From Cloacibacillus evryensis DSM 19522 (GTDB lineage: Bacteria > Synergistota > Synergistia > Synergistales > Synergistaceae): 64,000 nucleotides of DNA. The stretch spans positions 2,533,283 to 2,597,282 of the forward strand of contig NZ_KK073872.1 of the NCBI RefSeq assembly GCF_000585335.1, written 5' to 3'. Position 1 is the stretch's first letter. The number at the start of each line of letters is the position of its first letter. The position numbers and the translations under genes were made by a program. Under the pieces are notes generated by a model. It was not told the origin of the DNA, searched no databases, and saw only the letters and a list, made by a program, of their open reading frames with translations. This document shows positions 51,528-61,556 of this stretch, in pieces.

Positions 51528-53087
51528 TTACATAAATAACCCCGCGCCGGGACCCAGCGGCAGGCCGAAGAACATCCAGACGACGAGCAGCAGCGACCAG
51601 CCGATGAGGAAGAATATCGAGTACGGCAGCATCGTCGAGATCAGCGTGCCGATGCCGGAGTTTTCGTCGTATTCCTTCGCAAAGACGATGATCATCGCGA
51701 AGTAGGACATCAGCGGCGTGATGATGTTCGTCGTCGAGTCGCCTATTCTGTAGGCGACCTGCGTCAGCTCCGGCGAGTAGCCGAGTAGCATGAACATCGG
51801 GATGAATACCGGCGCGAGGATGGTCCACTTCGCGGAGGCCGAACCCATGAAGAGGTTGATGAAGGCGCTGAAGAGGATGAAGAGGATCATCAGCGGGATG
51901 CCTCCGATGCCCGTCGATTCGATGACGTGCGCGCCTTTTAGGGCGATGATGGTGCCGAGGTGCGTGTAGCTGAAGTAGTTGATGAACTGCGCCGCCACGA
52001 ATGAAAGGGCGATGTAGGCTCCCATCGAGGACATCGCCTTGCCCATCGCGCCGCAGACGTCTTTGTTGTCTTTGAATTTGCCGGAGGCATAGCCGAAGAC
52101 CACCGAGGGAATGAGGAAGAAGAACATGATGAGCACGATGATGCTCTGCATGAGCGGCGCGCCGGCTATAAGGCTTCCGGTCTTGGGGTTGCGCATGAAT
52201 GAGTCGGCGGGCAGGCATACGGCCACGACGATCAGGGTCATTACGAGCAGCGCGGCGTTCGCCATCCTAAGGGCTTTCCGCTCTTTTTCCGTGATCTGGT
52301 TCGATTCAAAGGCTCCCTCAAGAAATTTGCCGTTGTATTTGCCAAGGCGCGGCTCGACTATGTAGTCTGTGACGATCGTGCCGATGATCGTGATGAGGAA
52401 TGTCGAAGCGATCATGAAGTACCAGTTGGAGGTCGGCTCGACGGAACGCGCCGCGTCAAGGATGTGTACGGCCTCCGTCGAGATGCCGGAGAGCAGCGGG
52501 TCGGTGGTGCCGATGACGAGGTTGGCGGAGAAGCCGCCCGAGACGCCGGCGAAGGCGGCGGCCAGGCCGGCCATTGGATGACGCCCGTAGGCCATGAACA
52601 TCAGCGCCCCGATCGGGATGAGAACGACGTATCCGGCGTCGGAGGCTATGTTGGACATGATGCCGAGGAAGACGACGACGGGCGTGATGAGGCTGCGCGG
52701 CGTGACCGCCACCGTGCGCTTGAGGATCGTCGGGATGTAGCCGCTCGTCTCGGCGACGCCGACGCCGAGCATGGCGACGAGGACGACGCCCAGCGGGGCG
52801 AAGTTCGTAAAGTTCTTTACCGCCGAGGTGAGCATATAGACGACGCCCTCCTTGTTAAGCAGGCTTATCGCCTGGATCGTCTGCATCTCCACGGTATTTG
52901 TCGCGCGGTTGATAAGTTCGCCGGTCGCGGAGACGCCCATCGCCGCGAAGATCGCGGAGAGCGCCGCCGTCACGGCGGCAAAGATCGCAAAGAGCGCTAT
53001 CGGATGCGGCAGTTTGTTGCCCACGCGCTCAACTCCATTGAGAAAACGGTCGAACAGAGAAACCCTCTTCTTTGTTTCGGCTGTCAT
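51528..53087 (-). CDS. abgT: AbgT-family transporter
   Basis: 519 residues, about 12-13 helices. Opening RFLNGVERVGNKLPHPIALF, block SNIASDAGYVVLIPIGALMF, and NLVIGTTDPLLSGISTEA are AbgT signatures. The family carries p-aminobenzoyl-glutamate or related compounds; some export antimetabolites. With an M20 peptidase gene downstream, uptake of peptide-like amides is likely. ATG 53087 follows GGAGG. Confidence 0.93.
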   Translation of the reverse strand: MTAETKKRVSLFDRFLNGVERVGNKLPHPIALFAIFAAVTAALSAIFAAMGVSATGELINRATNTVEMQTIQAISLLNKEGVVYMLTSAVKNFTNFAPLGVVLVAMLGVGVAETSGYIPTILKRTVAVTPRSLITPVVVFLGIMSNIASDAGYVVLIPIGALMFMAYGRHPMAGLAAAFAGVSGGFSANLVIGTTDPLLSGISTEAVHILDAARSVEPTSNWYFMIASTFLITIIGTIVTDYIVEPRLGKYNGKFLEGAFESNQITEKERKALRMANAALLVMTLIVVAVCLPADSFMRNPKTGSLIAGAPLMQSIIVLIMFFFLIPSVVFGYASGKFKDNKDVCGAMGKAMSSMGAYIALSFVAAQFINYFSYTHLGTIIALKGAHVIESTGIGGIPLMILFILFSAFINLFMGSASAKWTILAPVFIPMFMLLGYSPELTQVAYRIGDSTTNIITPLMSYFAMIIVFAKEYDENSGIGTLISTMLPYSIFFLIGWSLLLVVWMFFGLPLGPGAGLFM

Positions 53088-53390
53088 TACAAAAATTCCT
53101 CCTGATAAAGATATTTATGAATAACTGCAAAGAACCCAGTTGATTCCGCCGTTGTTGGCGCTGCTCGTGTATATTTATTTGTAATAGCGCCAGTTGCTCG
53201 CCAAATAAAATAATTAAATATAACATACTTGAATATTTAAAAATTGTCAATAATTTTTTAAAACAAGCCAATATTATAAGGAGAAATGCTTCTAGTACAG
53301 TTATTAATAAATATCGTAAAAATAAACTTTACAACGCCTGCGAAACTGTTTAGAATACGTGACGAAAGCGGGAACGATTCCCGCGTGATT
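53088..53390. other. Divergent AT-rich intergenic region
   Basis: Between AbgT (minus) and the TPP riboswitch (plus). AT-rich and likely holds both promoters; no other gene or clear operator was seen. Confidence 0.4.
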
Positions 53391-53476
53391 TATGGGGAGC
53401 CTGGATATTTCGGCTGAGAGGAGGCGCGGCCTCGACCCGATGAACCTGATGTGGGTAATGCCACCGTAGGGAGAAT
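53391..53476 (+). ncRNA. TPP riboswitch aptamer (THI element)
   Basis: Conserved parts in order: GGGGAGCC, GGCTGAGAGGA, GACCCGATGAACCTGAT, GGGTAATGCC and GTAGGGAGA. This is the thiamin pyrophosphate class. It is followed by a terminator before the cytX start, so TPP should shut off the gene. Confidence 0.95.
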
Positions 53477-53489
53477 AGCTCGAATTCAG

Positions 53490-53527
53490 TGACGGCTGTC
53501 CTTCTTGGAGGGGCCGTCATTATTTTT
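53490..53527 (+). terminator. Riboswitch-controlled terminator
   Basis: TGACGGC (53490-53496) and GCCGTCA (53513-53519) close a stem that continues TGTCC/GGAGG-like, followed by TTATTTTT. Directly precedes the AAGGAGTG ribosome site of cytX. Confidence 0.85.
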
Positions 53528-53541
53528 AAGGAGTGTTTTTG

Positions 53542-54717
53542 ATGAATGAGGAAAAGAGAACGACAACGGCAAACGCGCTGATTTGGTTCGGCGCGGCGGT
53601 CTCCATCGCGGAGATATACACGGGGACGCTGATGGCTCCGCTCGGGATGGCGCGCGGCATGGGCGCGGTGGTCGCCGGACACCTGATCGGCGGCTTTCTC
53701 ATGTATCTCGCGGCGCTGATCGGCGGGCTTTCCGGGCGCGGCGCGATGGAGAGCGTCAAGCTTTCCTTCGGAGAGCAGGGGGCTAAGTTTTTCGCGGCGC
53801 TCAACGTGCTGCAGCTCGTAGGCTGGACCGCGGTGATGATCGCGGGCGGCGCGATCTCGCTCGGCCTTATCCTGAACCCGGTATTCGGCACGGACAACAT
53901 GCTTTGGTGCGGCGTGATCGGCATCATGATCGCCGTCTGGATATTGCTCGATATGAAGAACTTTGAACGCGTCAACAAGATCGCGATGGGCGCGCTCTTC
54001 ATCCTCACGCTGGTGCTCTCCTTCATCGTCTTTAAGCGCGGTGAGACGGAGGCTGCCCGCGGCGTAATGAGCTTCGCGGACGCGATGGAACTATCGGTGG
54101 CGATGCCGCTGTCGTGGCTGCCGCTGATCTCCGACTATATGCGCGACGCGCGCGAACCGAAAAAGAGCGCCGCCGTCAGCACGGCCGTCTATTCGCTGAC
54201 CAGCTGCTGGATGTATTTCATCGGACTCGGCGTCGCGCTCTACACAGGCGGCTCCGATATCGCGAAGATCATGCTCGACGCCGGGCTCGGCGCCGCGGGC
54301 GTGGTGATCGTAGCCTTCTCCACCGTGACGACGACCTTTCTCGACGCCTATTCCGCCGGCATCAGCTTCCACGTCATATTCAAAGGGATCAGGGAAAAGG
54401 CCGCCGGCGTCGCCGTCTGCTTTATCGGCACGATGATCGCCATTTTCGCGCGCTCCGACAGTTATGAGAGCCTGCTTTATCTCATCTCCTCCGTCTTCGC
54501 GCCGATGGCGGCGGTGATGGTGACCGACTTTTTTATCTTGAAGAGGAACTGCGCCGCGAGGCAGCTCTCGCCGAGGAATTTGATCCTCTGGGGCGCCGGC
54601 TTCGCGCTCTACCGGTATCTTATGACCGCCGGCAGTCCCGTGGGCGCGACGCTGCCGGTGATCGCCGCGACCGCCGCGCTGACATGGCTGGCCGGCAAAC
54701 TGATACCTGAGAAATAA
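53542..54717 (+). CDS. cytX: CytX-type hydroxymethylpyrimidine/thiamin precursor transporter
   Basis: 391 residues, NCS1 transporter with about twelve helices: ALIWFGAAVSIAEIYTGTL, GLSGRGAMESVKLSFG, MPLSWLPLISDYMRDAREP (cytosine-permease pattern) and TTFLDAYSAGISFH. The upstream TPP riboswitch marks it as a thiamin-pathway transporter, best matched by CytX. ATG 53542 follows AAGGAGTG; an in-frame GTG at 53533 lies in that site. No thiamin synthesis genes are nearby, so it serves salvage. Confidence 0.9.
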   Translation: MNEEKRTTTANALIWFGAAVSIAEIYTGTLMAPLGMARGMGAVVAGHLIGGFLMYLAALIGGLSGRGAMESVKLSFGEQGAKFFAALNVLQLVGWTAVMIAGGAISLGLILNPVFGTDNMLWCGVIGIMIAVWILLDMKNFERVNKIAMGALFILTLVLSFIVFKRGETEAARGVMSFADAMELSVAMPLSWLPLISDYMRDAREPKKSAAVSTAVYSLTSCWMYFIGLGVALYTGGSDIAKIMLDAGLGAAGVVIVAFSTVTTTFLDAYSAGISFHVIFKGIREKAAGVAVCFIGTMIAIFARSDSYESLLYLISSVFAPMAAVMVTDFFILKRNCAARQLSPRNLILWGAGFALYRYLMTAGSPVGATLPVIAATAALTWLAGKLIPEK

Positions 54718-54837
54718 TAACAAAGATAAATATTTCACTTTACGATCTTGCGTCATTTCCTTTGCAATATCCATGTATAAGGGCTACAATTAGTCTATAA
54801 GCACCTTATTATAAAAATTTCTCAGGGGGAGATTCCA

Positions 54838-56100
54838 ATGGATGTAAAGAGCAAAGCATATCAGGAGCTGCTGAAGAAGCGTCCGCTGAACGTGCAGGCA
54901 CGTTTCGGCGATACGGAGATGGGGCTTGTCAGCGGGCGTGATATCGCGGCGGCGGCCAGAGAAGTCGATTCCATCGTGCTGGCGGCGAACGCGCGTCATC
55001 CGCTCGTGATAAAGGCGGTGCTCCAGGCGGCAAAGAAAAAGAACGCGGCGGTGCTCATCGAGCTTGCAAAGTCGGAGTCGACTTACTGCGGCGCGACCTA
55101 CGACAACATTTCCGAATACGCCCTGAAGTATTCCGAGGAGATGGGACACGGCGCGGTCTTCGGGCTCCATGTCGACCATTATGCCATTAAAGGTTGGGCC
55201 GACGTGCTGAAGGGCGTGGGACATCTCACAAAGATCCTCAACAACGGCTTCACCTCGGTGGCTATCGACGCTTCACACCTGGACGACTATGACAACTTCG
55301 CCGCCACCCGCGCGCTCGCGGACTGGCTGCCCTCGGAGCTCGGACTTGAGGTCGAGGTCGGCGAGATAAAGGGCCCCGGCGAGCTTTCAACGGTCGAAGA
55401 GGCCCTCTATTATATCGGCGGACTCAACGCCTGGCAGATATTCCCCGACTACCTCGCGATCTCGAACGGCAGCCTCCACGGCACCTACGACCCGACGGCG
55501 GGACAGATGGAGGGCATCGACCTGGCGCGCACGAAGGAGATCGCCGACGCGATCGCGCCCTACGGCGTGACGATCGCGCAGCACGGCATCTCCGGCACCC
55601 CGCTCGACAAGGTCTCGACCTTCCGCAAGTACGGCATCCGCAAGGGCAACGTGGCGACGCTCTTCCAGAACGTCTACTTCGGGATCAAGATGGACCCGAA
55701 CACCGGCAACGCGATCACCGAGGGCGGCACCTATACGAAGGAGGCCGACCGCGGCATCTCCGTCGAGCTCTGGGAGAAGATCGTCGCCGCCGGCGACGAA
55801 AAGGGCATGAGCCGCAAGAGCGGAGATTATAAGAAGCTCAATCTGCCCTTCTGCGATATGATACTCGCGGAGCCGAAGCCCATCGTAGACAGGATAGTCG
55901 ACGAAATGGCCTGGTGGGCCGAACGCTTCATCGTCGCCTTCGGAGCGGAGGGCAGCGCCGAGGCGGTCGCCGAAGTTATGGCAAAGCGCGTAGACCAGAA
56001 CGCCGCTCCCGACCGCAAGGTCCTCGGCGAGAGAAAGAACTACACCGCGGCCACCGCGCCGGGCAAAGGCGGGAATGACGGCAAGAATTACGACGACTAA
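54838..56100 (+). CDS. Class II fructose-bisphosphate aldolase-family protein
   Basis: 420 residues. Zinc His in GLHVDHYAIKGWADVL, GEIKGPGE, and QHGISGTPLD with NVATLFQNVYFG are class II aldolase motifs. A long C-terminal extension (WWAERFIVAF onward) suits the larger class II group. Cleaves fructose-1,6-bisphosphate or a related ketose phosphate. A ribosome site AGGGGGAGA precedes ATG 54838. The exact sugar is not certain. Confidence 0.88.
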   Translation: MDVKSKAYQELLKKRPLNVQARFGDTEMGLVSGRDIAAAAREVDSIVLAANARHPLVIKAVLQAAKKKNAAVLIELAKSESTYCGATYDNISEYALKYSEEMGHGAVFGLHVDHYAIKGWADVLKGVGHLTKILNNGFTSVAIDASHLDDYDNFAATRALADWLPSELGLEVEVGEIKGPGELSTVEEALYYIGGLNAWQIFPDYLAISNGSLHGTYDPTAGQMEGIDLARTKEIADAIAPYGVTIAQHGISGTPLDKVSTFRKYGIRKGNVATLFQNVYFGIKMDPNTGNAITEGGTYTKEADRGISVELWEKIVAAGDEKGMSRKSGDYKKLNLPFCDMILAEPKPIVDRIVDEMAWWAERFIVAFGAEGSAEAVAEVMAKRVDQNAAPDRKVLGERKNYTAATAPGKGGNDGKNYDD

Positions 56101-56131
56101 ACATAAGACGGAAATAATTTATTAAGGGAAA

Positions 56132-56168
56132 GGCCCGCGCCGGAGATTTCCGCGCGGGCCTCTTTTTT
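56132..56168 (+). terminator. Terminator after aldolase
   Basis: GGCCCGCGC (56132-56140) and GCGCGGGCC (56152-56160) flank an 11-nt loop, followed by TCTTTTTT. Strong and placed directly before the convergent ligase gene. Confidence 0.9.
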
Positions 56169-56172
56169 GTCT

Positions 56173-57684
56173 TTATTGCTTCTCGATCTTCATCTTCCGC
56201 AGCTCGCGGCGCAGGATCTTGCCCGTGGGAGAGAGCGGATATTCGGCGACGAAGCCGATCTTGCGCGGCACTTTGTAGTGCGCCAGCCTCTCGCGGCAAT
56301 AATCCATCAGCTCTTTCGACGATGCCTCGGCCCCCTCGTTGAGGATGATAAAGGCCTTAACAAGTTCTCCGGCGACATTGTTCTTCTCGCCGACCGCGAC
56401 GGCAGCGTGCACAGCCGGATGGGCGCAGAGAGCCGCTTCGACCTCCTGCGGGTATACGTTGAAGCCGCTGACGATTATTATATCCGTCGCGCGGTCTACG
56501 ATCTTGATGTAGCCGTCGTCATCTATCTGAACGACGTCTCCGGTGTTGAACCAGCCGTCATGGAAGCGTTCCTTCGTATTTTCCTCGTCGCGGAAGTAAC
56601 CGGGAACGACGGACGGGCCCTTTACCCAGAGCACCCCCTCCTGATGGATGTCGAGCAGCCTCCCCTCGCGGTCGCGTATCTCTATCTCGTAATCCGGATA
56701 GGGACGTCCCACCGTGCCAAGCTTTTTTGCCGCCTCCGTGGAGTTTACTGCAACGACCGGCGAACATTCTGTCAGGCCATAGCCCTCAAGGATGCCGACG
56801 CCGAGATATTCACGGGAGCGCCCCTCCATCTGCACGTTGAGGCGGTCTCCGCCGGTGATGACGTGAGTGATGCCCTTCAGGTGCTGATCCTTCTTAGCGA
56901 GAGCCCCCAGCAGGAAAGCCATTATCGTCGGCACGGCGATGATCCTGTTTACCCCAGACTCCTCGATAGCCTTTATCGTATTGTCGACCGGCACAAAGCT
57001 CGGGACCACCGCCTGGCGCAACCCAAAAGCAAGCGGCATCATTCCCGCCAGGTTATAGCCAAATGTGTGGAAGTTCGGCAGCACGTTGAGAAATACCGCG
57101 TCGTCATCCAGCAGGCCGGGAACGTGCGCCTCTATCGGCGCGAGATTGCCGAGCATGTTCGAATGGAGGCAGGCGACCGCCTTCGGCAGTCCCGAGGTCC
57201 CGGACGTTGAGAAGATCACGGCGGTCTCCGCCGTATCCGGGCTTCCCTCTCTGCCTCGCCACACAGGCAGCGGCCCTTCAAGCGCCGAGGGGACGAGCGG
57301 TATGTCAGCGGGAAATCCCTCCGCCTTTTTATGGCCCTCTTCCGTAAGGATGACGGCGTTTACGTCGAGCATCTTTATAGTATCTATCAGGTTTACGGCC
57401 CCGGTACGCGCGTTGAGGGGCGCGACGGCTCCGCCGAGCCGCCAGCAGGCGACGGAGAGGGCAAGCGCCATCGGAGAGTTTGGCAGCAGTACGGCAAGGC
57501 GCTGTCCGACGCCAAACCCGGAAGCCCTCAGCTTCTCTTCGCAGTCGGCGACAAGCGTTTCAAAACGCCGCCAACTCCACCACCGCCCCTGCCACCAGAT
57601 GCAGTCCGATTCTTCTTTTCCCTGCCAGGCCGCCCTTATAGCATCATCAAGCCGGTCTTCATTGAACTTCCTTACCATCCTCAT
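56173..57684 (-). CDS. AMP-dependent acyl-CoA synthetase/ligase
   Basis: 503 residues. Signature P-loop FSTSGTSGLPKAVA, GYGLTECSPVV, WFNTGDVVQID and the C-terminal PTGKILRRELRK with catalytic lysine are intact. It activates a carboxylic (fatty or aromatic) acid with ATP and CoA. No beta-oxidation genes are near. The start may be ATG 57684 or 57678; the ribosome site is weak. Confidence 0.93.
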   Translation of the reverse strand: MRMVRKFNEDRLDDAIRAAWQGKEESDCIWWQGRWWSWRRFETLVADCEEKLRASGFGVGQRLAVLLPNSPMALALSVACWRLGGAVAPLNARTGAVNLIDTIKMLDVNAVILTEEGHKKAEGFPADIPLVPSALEGPLPVWRGREGSPDTAETAVIFSTSGTSGLPKAVACLHSNMLGNLAPIEAHVPGLLDDDAVFLNVLPNFHTFGYNLAGMMPLAFGLRQAVVPSFVPVDNTIKAIEESGVNRIIAVPTIMAFLLGALAKKDQHLKGITHVITGGDRLNVQMEGRSREYLGVGILEGYGLTECSPVVAVNSTEAAKKLGTVGRPYPDYEIEIRDREGRLLDIHQEGVLWVKGPSVVPGYFRDEENTKERFHDGWFNTGDVVQIDDDGYIKIVDRATDIIIVSGFNVYPQEVEAALCAHPAVHAAVAVGEKNNVAGELVKAFIILNEGAEASSKELMDYCRERLAHYKVPRKIGFVAEYPLSPTGKILRRELRKMKIEKQ

Positions 57685-57972
57685 GCCACCCTGCTACGCT
57701 TTATTAAGGAGGCGCTGATCGTATGCACCATCCGGTATCACTGCCGGCCTCGATGACCGAAAATCAAAGATTTCGGCTCTCATCTAATGATCAACGCCGC
57801 CAGAGCCGACCGTAATCCCCCGCAAGGGAGCTGTCAGCGACCCTCTTAGTATTATCACAGATTTTTCCGATATTATCCACTGCCGAGCATTGCCGCGTAA
57901 GATTTTTAGCGGGCGTTCATCATCGCGGATATGAGTCCGCCCTTTCGTCTTTCACAGGTTCGGCCGCCGCCG

Positions 57973-59565
57973 CTAATCCTTGCTTATCCTGACGCGCCGC
58001 TGAAATATTCCTTTGTCGTTCGCACAGAAGACTATCGCCATGGCTTTATTCAGCGGCAAGTGGCTGCGCGGGTCGATGGTCAGGGTCGCGTGCGTCAAAG
58101 CCAGATTTTTCGTGGCAAGCAGCGTGTGCCGTATCGCCTCGCCGCGAAAACCCGGCGTGCTCTGGAGAGCCGCCGCGATCCACATGACGCCGTCATAGGA
58201 GAGAATGGCGGGCATAACGTCTTCGGGCGGACAATTTTCGTTGTAAAGGCTCTTGTACTCTTTTAAAACGGAACGTATCGGCGGATCAAGCGCCGATACC
58301 TCGTTCACCCACCAACTGCCTTTGAGCGCCGCGCCCGCGTCGGCGTAGGTTTTTTCGGTGTATCCCTCACCCAGAATGGCCTCGCTGAAACCGGCGGCGC
58401 GCGCCTCCGAGATGATCTTGGCCGAGTTTTTCCCTCCGCCGGGAATTATCAGCAGGTCGGCCCCGCTCTCGGCTATCGCCCTCATCGCCGCCGAGTGGCC
58501 GCCGTCGCGCTTGCCGTTGTATGAGAGTTCCGCGACGACCTTAGAGCCAAAACCCACAGCCCACTTGCGCGCGGAAAGGTAGGTCTCCTCAGGGAGCCTG
58601 CCTGACGAGTCATAGTAAAGGGCGATCTGTTTTTTATGCAGCGCCTGCGCGGCAAAATAGGAGAGGACTTTGCCGCGCGCCTTAGCGTCGTTCACGAGGC
58701 TGAAGGTGTAGAGGTACGGCAGCGTGCCGTCCAGCAGGTCCTCTTCGCTCGGCGGTTCCGGCGACGTAATGACGAGCGGCGCCTCGACGCTTTCGGCAAG
58801 CCGCGCCAGGTCCGGGATATTCCCATTGTTGGCGCCAAGCATCATCACGAGGAAGCTCTTGTCCTTCATCGCGTTTCGGACCGCGGCCACGGCCTTCGCC
58901 GGGTCCTTTGGCAGGTCGAAGCCGATCACCTTAATCTTATATTCTCCCCGCAGCGGTCCCTGCATGTTTATGCGTTCCACCGCAAGCTGCGCCGCGCGAA
59001 GCTGCACATGCGAAAGCCGCGCCTCCGGCCCGGACATGGGGGCAAAAAAGGCGATGCGCAACTCGTCGCCGACAGGGGTACGCTGGCTGCCGATCTGAAA
59101 AAAGAGGACGCCCAGCACCAGAAGCGACGCGATCAGGATAATGCCGTTGTAGAGGGATTTTGTGCGTATTCTCGTAGTTCGCGGCCTGTTTGAGATGCCG
59201 CCGGATATCCGCCGCAGATTGCCCGGCGTCGCGACAAAGCTATCCTCCGCGGAGTTTTCTTTAGTGAACCTATCGGCGACCGCGCCGTTTATCAGCGCCG
59301 TTACATCCCGCGACTGCGCGGCGGTGAAGCCAAGCTGCTGACATAAACGTTCTTCCTGTTCCTTGTCCAGAACGGCAGTCGCCGACGCGGCGCGCCAGCC
59401 GCCTTTGAGAAGGTACCGAAGGGCGAATGTCAGGTGAAAGGCCTCCTCGGCTTCCCGCGCGCAGCGGTCTTCAAGAAATTGAGACAACCTGTCAGGGTCT
59501 TCCAGAATATTTATTCCATAACTGTCTATCAAATCGGACAATACATCCCGAATATTTTCGGACAT
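57973..59565 (-). CDS. Membrane-anchored periplasmic-binding-like protein with cytosolic N-terminal domain
   Basis: 530 residues. Residues 1-135 are cytosolic, with ILEDPDRLSQFLEDRC resembling small regulatory domains seen in signalling proteins (DSYGxxILxDPxRLxxxL pattern). A single helix (about 138-158) is followed by a class I periplasmic-binding domain like branched-chain amino-acid binders (RIAFFAPMSGPEARLSHVQL, AVERINMQGPLRGEYK). It has no cleavable signal peptide. This architecture suggests a sensor or anchored receptor, not a classic ABC subunit; no permease gene is near. ATG 59565 follows GAGGAG seven bases upstream. Confidence 0.8.
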   Translation of the reverse strand: MSENIRDVLSDLIDSYGINILEDPDRLSQFLEDRCAREAEEAFHLTFALRYLLKGGWRAASATAVLDKEQEERLCQQLGFTAAQSRDVTALINGAVADRFTKENSAEDSFVATPGNLRRISGGISNRPRTTRIRTKSLYNGIILIASLLVLGVLFFQIGSQRTPVGDELRIAFFAPMSGPEARLSHVQLRAAQLAVERINMQGPLRGEYKIKVIGFDLPKDPAKAVAAVRNAMKDKSFLVMMLGANNGNIPDLARLAESVEAPLVITSPEPPSEEDLLDGTLPYLYTFSLVNDAKARGKVLSYFAAQALHKKQIALYYDSSGRLPEETYLSARKWAVGFGSKVVAELSYNGKRDGGHSAAMRAIAESGADLLIIPGGGKNSAKIISEARAAGFSEAILGEGYTEKTYADAGAALKGSWWVNEVSALDPPIRSVLKEYKSLYNENCPPEDVMPAILSYDGVMWIAAALQSTPGFRGEAIRHTLLATKNLALTHATLTIDPRSHLPLNKAMAIVFCANDKGIFQRRVRISKD

Positions 59566-59790
59566 CGTTCCACTCCTCATCTTAATATCGATAGTATACA
59601 GCATAGGAGTTCATAAATGAATCGGGGCAGAACCATCAAGCCCTCAATTAACGAACGGAGCGGCCAGCCCTGCCGTCCGGCTGCGCCGGCGCAGCCGGCG
59701 AACTTCACGCGCCGCCCTGATATATGAATTTCATAATTTGTAAAAACCCTCTCCAGGTGATAATGTATAGCGGAAACGAGGTGAAACAAT

Positions 59791-60351
59791 ATGCATAAAC
59801 ATATCCCGGTCTTCCTGCTCTTTTTTTCTCTGCTCGGCGCCTCTTTTTTCATCGCCGCCCTGGGTTGGCGCGTCGACTCGCTGCTCCTCACCGACGACGA
59901 ACGCAACGTGCTTTTTTCTGTGCCCGTGGCTTTCGGACACCACCTTACGACGACATATATCCACTCGGTGGAGCTGACCCCTGTCGAAGACGAATATATT
60001 GTGATCGGCGGCAAGATATGGACATGGCAGGAGCGCGTAAAATCATCGAACGCGGGGATGCCCTGCCTTAAACCCGACAACGGACGCTATATAAAAACGG
60101 CCGAATGGATGATATTCCAGGGCGGCCGCCAGTCATGGGACCGCTATTATCTCCGCGTCGGCAACGATACCTTCGGCCGCAACAAGATGACGCTGCCGCC
60201 ATTCGGCACGGCATGCCTGTTCAAAGCATTTCCGGGGAAACGACTGACTGTCGCCGTTAAGAACGGCCCGCTGATGTTCGCAAAACTTTACAGGACGGAG
60301 GCCCTCTACGAACGGCTCCCCCAGCAGAGGCTCTTTTCAGCCTACAGGTAG
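59791..60351 (+). CDS. DUF1850-family protein
   Basis: 186 residues. N-terminal signal/anchor helix (about 5-24), then the family core TYIHSVELTPVEDEYIVIG and FGTACLFKAFPGKRLTVA. DUF1850 proteins are usually encoded beside TAXI-type TRAP transporters and are thought to assist them; such a transporter is encoded about 1.2 kb downstream. GAGGTG precedes ATG 59791. The 3' end overlaps the convergent membrane-protein gene by 10 bp. Confidence 0.85.
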   Translation: MHKHIPVFLLFFSLLGASFFIAALGWRVDSLLLTDDERNVLFSVPVAFGHHLTTTYIHSVELTPVEDEYIVIGGKIWTWQERVKSSNAGMPCLKPDNGRYIKTAEWMIFQGGRQSWDRYYLRVGNDTFGRNKMTLPPFGTACLFKAFPGKRLTVAVKNGPLMFAKLYRTEALYERLPQQRLFSAYR

Positions 60352-61259
60352 AGGTTTATAAGAAACAGTACGACGCCGCTGTATGAGAGGAAAAGATAAG
60401 GGGACGACTTCCAGCCGTGAGGCAGCCGCTTTTTCATATTCAGGTAGGCCGCACGTATGGGCGGGATGACGGCCGTCTGCACGACCAAGACCTTAAACCA
60501 AAAAAAGGCGAAGTCTGCGGCGTACATCGGGACGCCGGCAAGCTTCAGCGTCAGGCCGATGTTCATCGGGATGAATATCGCCGTTATTATCGCCGGACAC
60601 AGAGTCGAACGCACGGCGTCATATACCTCGAGCAGCGAGGTGTATTCCGTAAGCCCGATATCCCTGACCTTGCGGCAGGGAGAGACGACCGCGAGAGAAA
60701 AGAAAAAGAACGCCATACCAAGATGTCCCCATACGTTTGTGACGCTGGACAGCGGCATCGCGGCATAGGTGCTGAGGCTGAAGATGCTCCCAGGCACCCC
60801 AATATTTATCACGAACCAGGCAAGCGTGATGAGGACGAGCAGCAGCGCCATCGTGAATTTGAACAGTACGTTTATAAGGTTGCGGTCGATGGAAAGATAC
60901 ATTCTTTTTGAATATTGCTTGAGCCCTCTGATATAGAAATTCTGCGCCAGGACAAGCAGCGCCACAACGATCAGAAAACCGCCCTCCGCCGATATAAACT
61001 GCGGCAGCGAGCCCATCGGGATGAAAAAGTAGACGGCGATGAGAAAGAGACATGAAAGATACAGTGAGCGCGGGGGCCTCTTTTTTACGGGGAGCATCTT
61101 CCCCCCGATAAAACGTTTGAAGGGGGAAAATACAGATTCCCTCTTATCTCCCCGGATATTGAAGATCACATTTTCTATACCCATGAATAAAAGCGCTATG
61201 CTGATGATGAGGTAGATAAAAGCCGCCGCGGAAAACGGCATAACGATAAGGTCTATCAA
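60342..61259 (-). CDS. Polytopic inner-membrane protein of unknown family
   Basis: 305 residues with about eight hydrophobic helices. Some local resemblance to complex-I or hydrogenase H-type membrane subunits (EYTSLLEVYDAVR, SPYLFLSYSGVVLF), but the conserved PEAE-type motif is not present, so I do not name it. Start may be TTG 61259 (weak GGGCGAG) or ATG 61241. It overlaps the DUF1850 gene end by 10 bp. Confidence 0.5.
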   Translation of the reverse strand: MIDLIVMPFSAAAFIYLIISIALLFMGIENVIFNIRGDKRESVFSPFKRFIGGKMLPVKKRPPRSLYLSCLFLIAVYFFIPMGSLPQFISAEGGFLIVVALLVLAQNFYIRGLKQYSKRMYLSIDRNLINVLFKFTMALLLVLITLAWFVINIGVPGSIFSLSTYAAMPLSSVTNVWGHLGMAFFFFSLAVVSPCRKVRDIGLTEYTSLLEVYDAVRSTLCPAIITAIFIPMNIGLTLKLAGVPMYAADFAFFWFKVLVVQTAVIPPIRAAYLNMKKRLPHGWKSSPYLFLSYSGVVLFLINLYL

Positions 61260-61501
61260 AATACCAACTCGCCCCGTGATTTAGATTTTTATTGATACCT
61301 TAGACAAAAATATCATAACTCCGTAATATTATACAATAAAATCGCCGGTAATTTTGCCCGTATCCCCCTGAATTTCCAAATAATCAACAATAAAGAAATT
61401 TCATTTATAATGAATCCTCAGCTTTTTTGCCGGTTGTAATTATACTATCGCGTATAAATGATAAAAATCATTGATAATGCGTAAATTCATCAAAAAACAT
61501 A

Positions 61502-61532
61502 ACAAAAAGGAGCCGCCAGAACGACGGCTCCC
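61502..61532 (-). terminator. Terminator after TAXI binding-protein gene
   Basis: GGAGCCG and CGGCTCC (61509-61515, 61525-61531) flank a 9-nt loop; on the minus strand TTTTT follows. Confidence 0.8.
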
Positions 61533-61556
61533 GCAGATATTTTCAAAGTCTCAAAA

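Noticed and set aside
44130-57800. Repeat shared by 44130-44170 and 57705-57800
   Set aside because: Both hold CGCTGAT and ATTTCGGCTCT, but order and spacing differ too much to call one element by eye.
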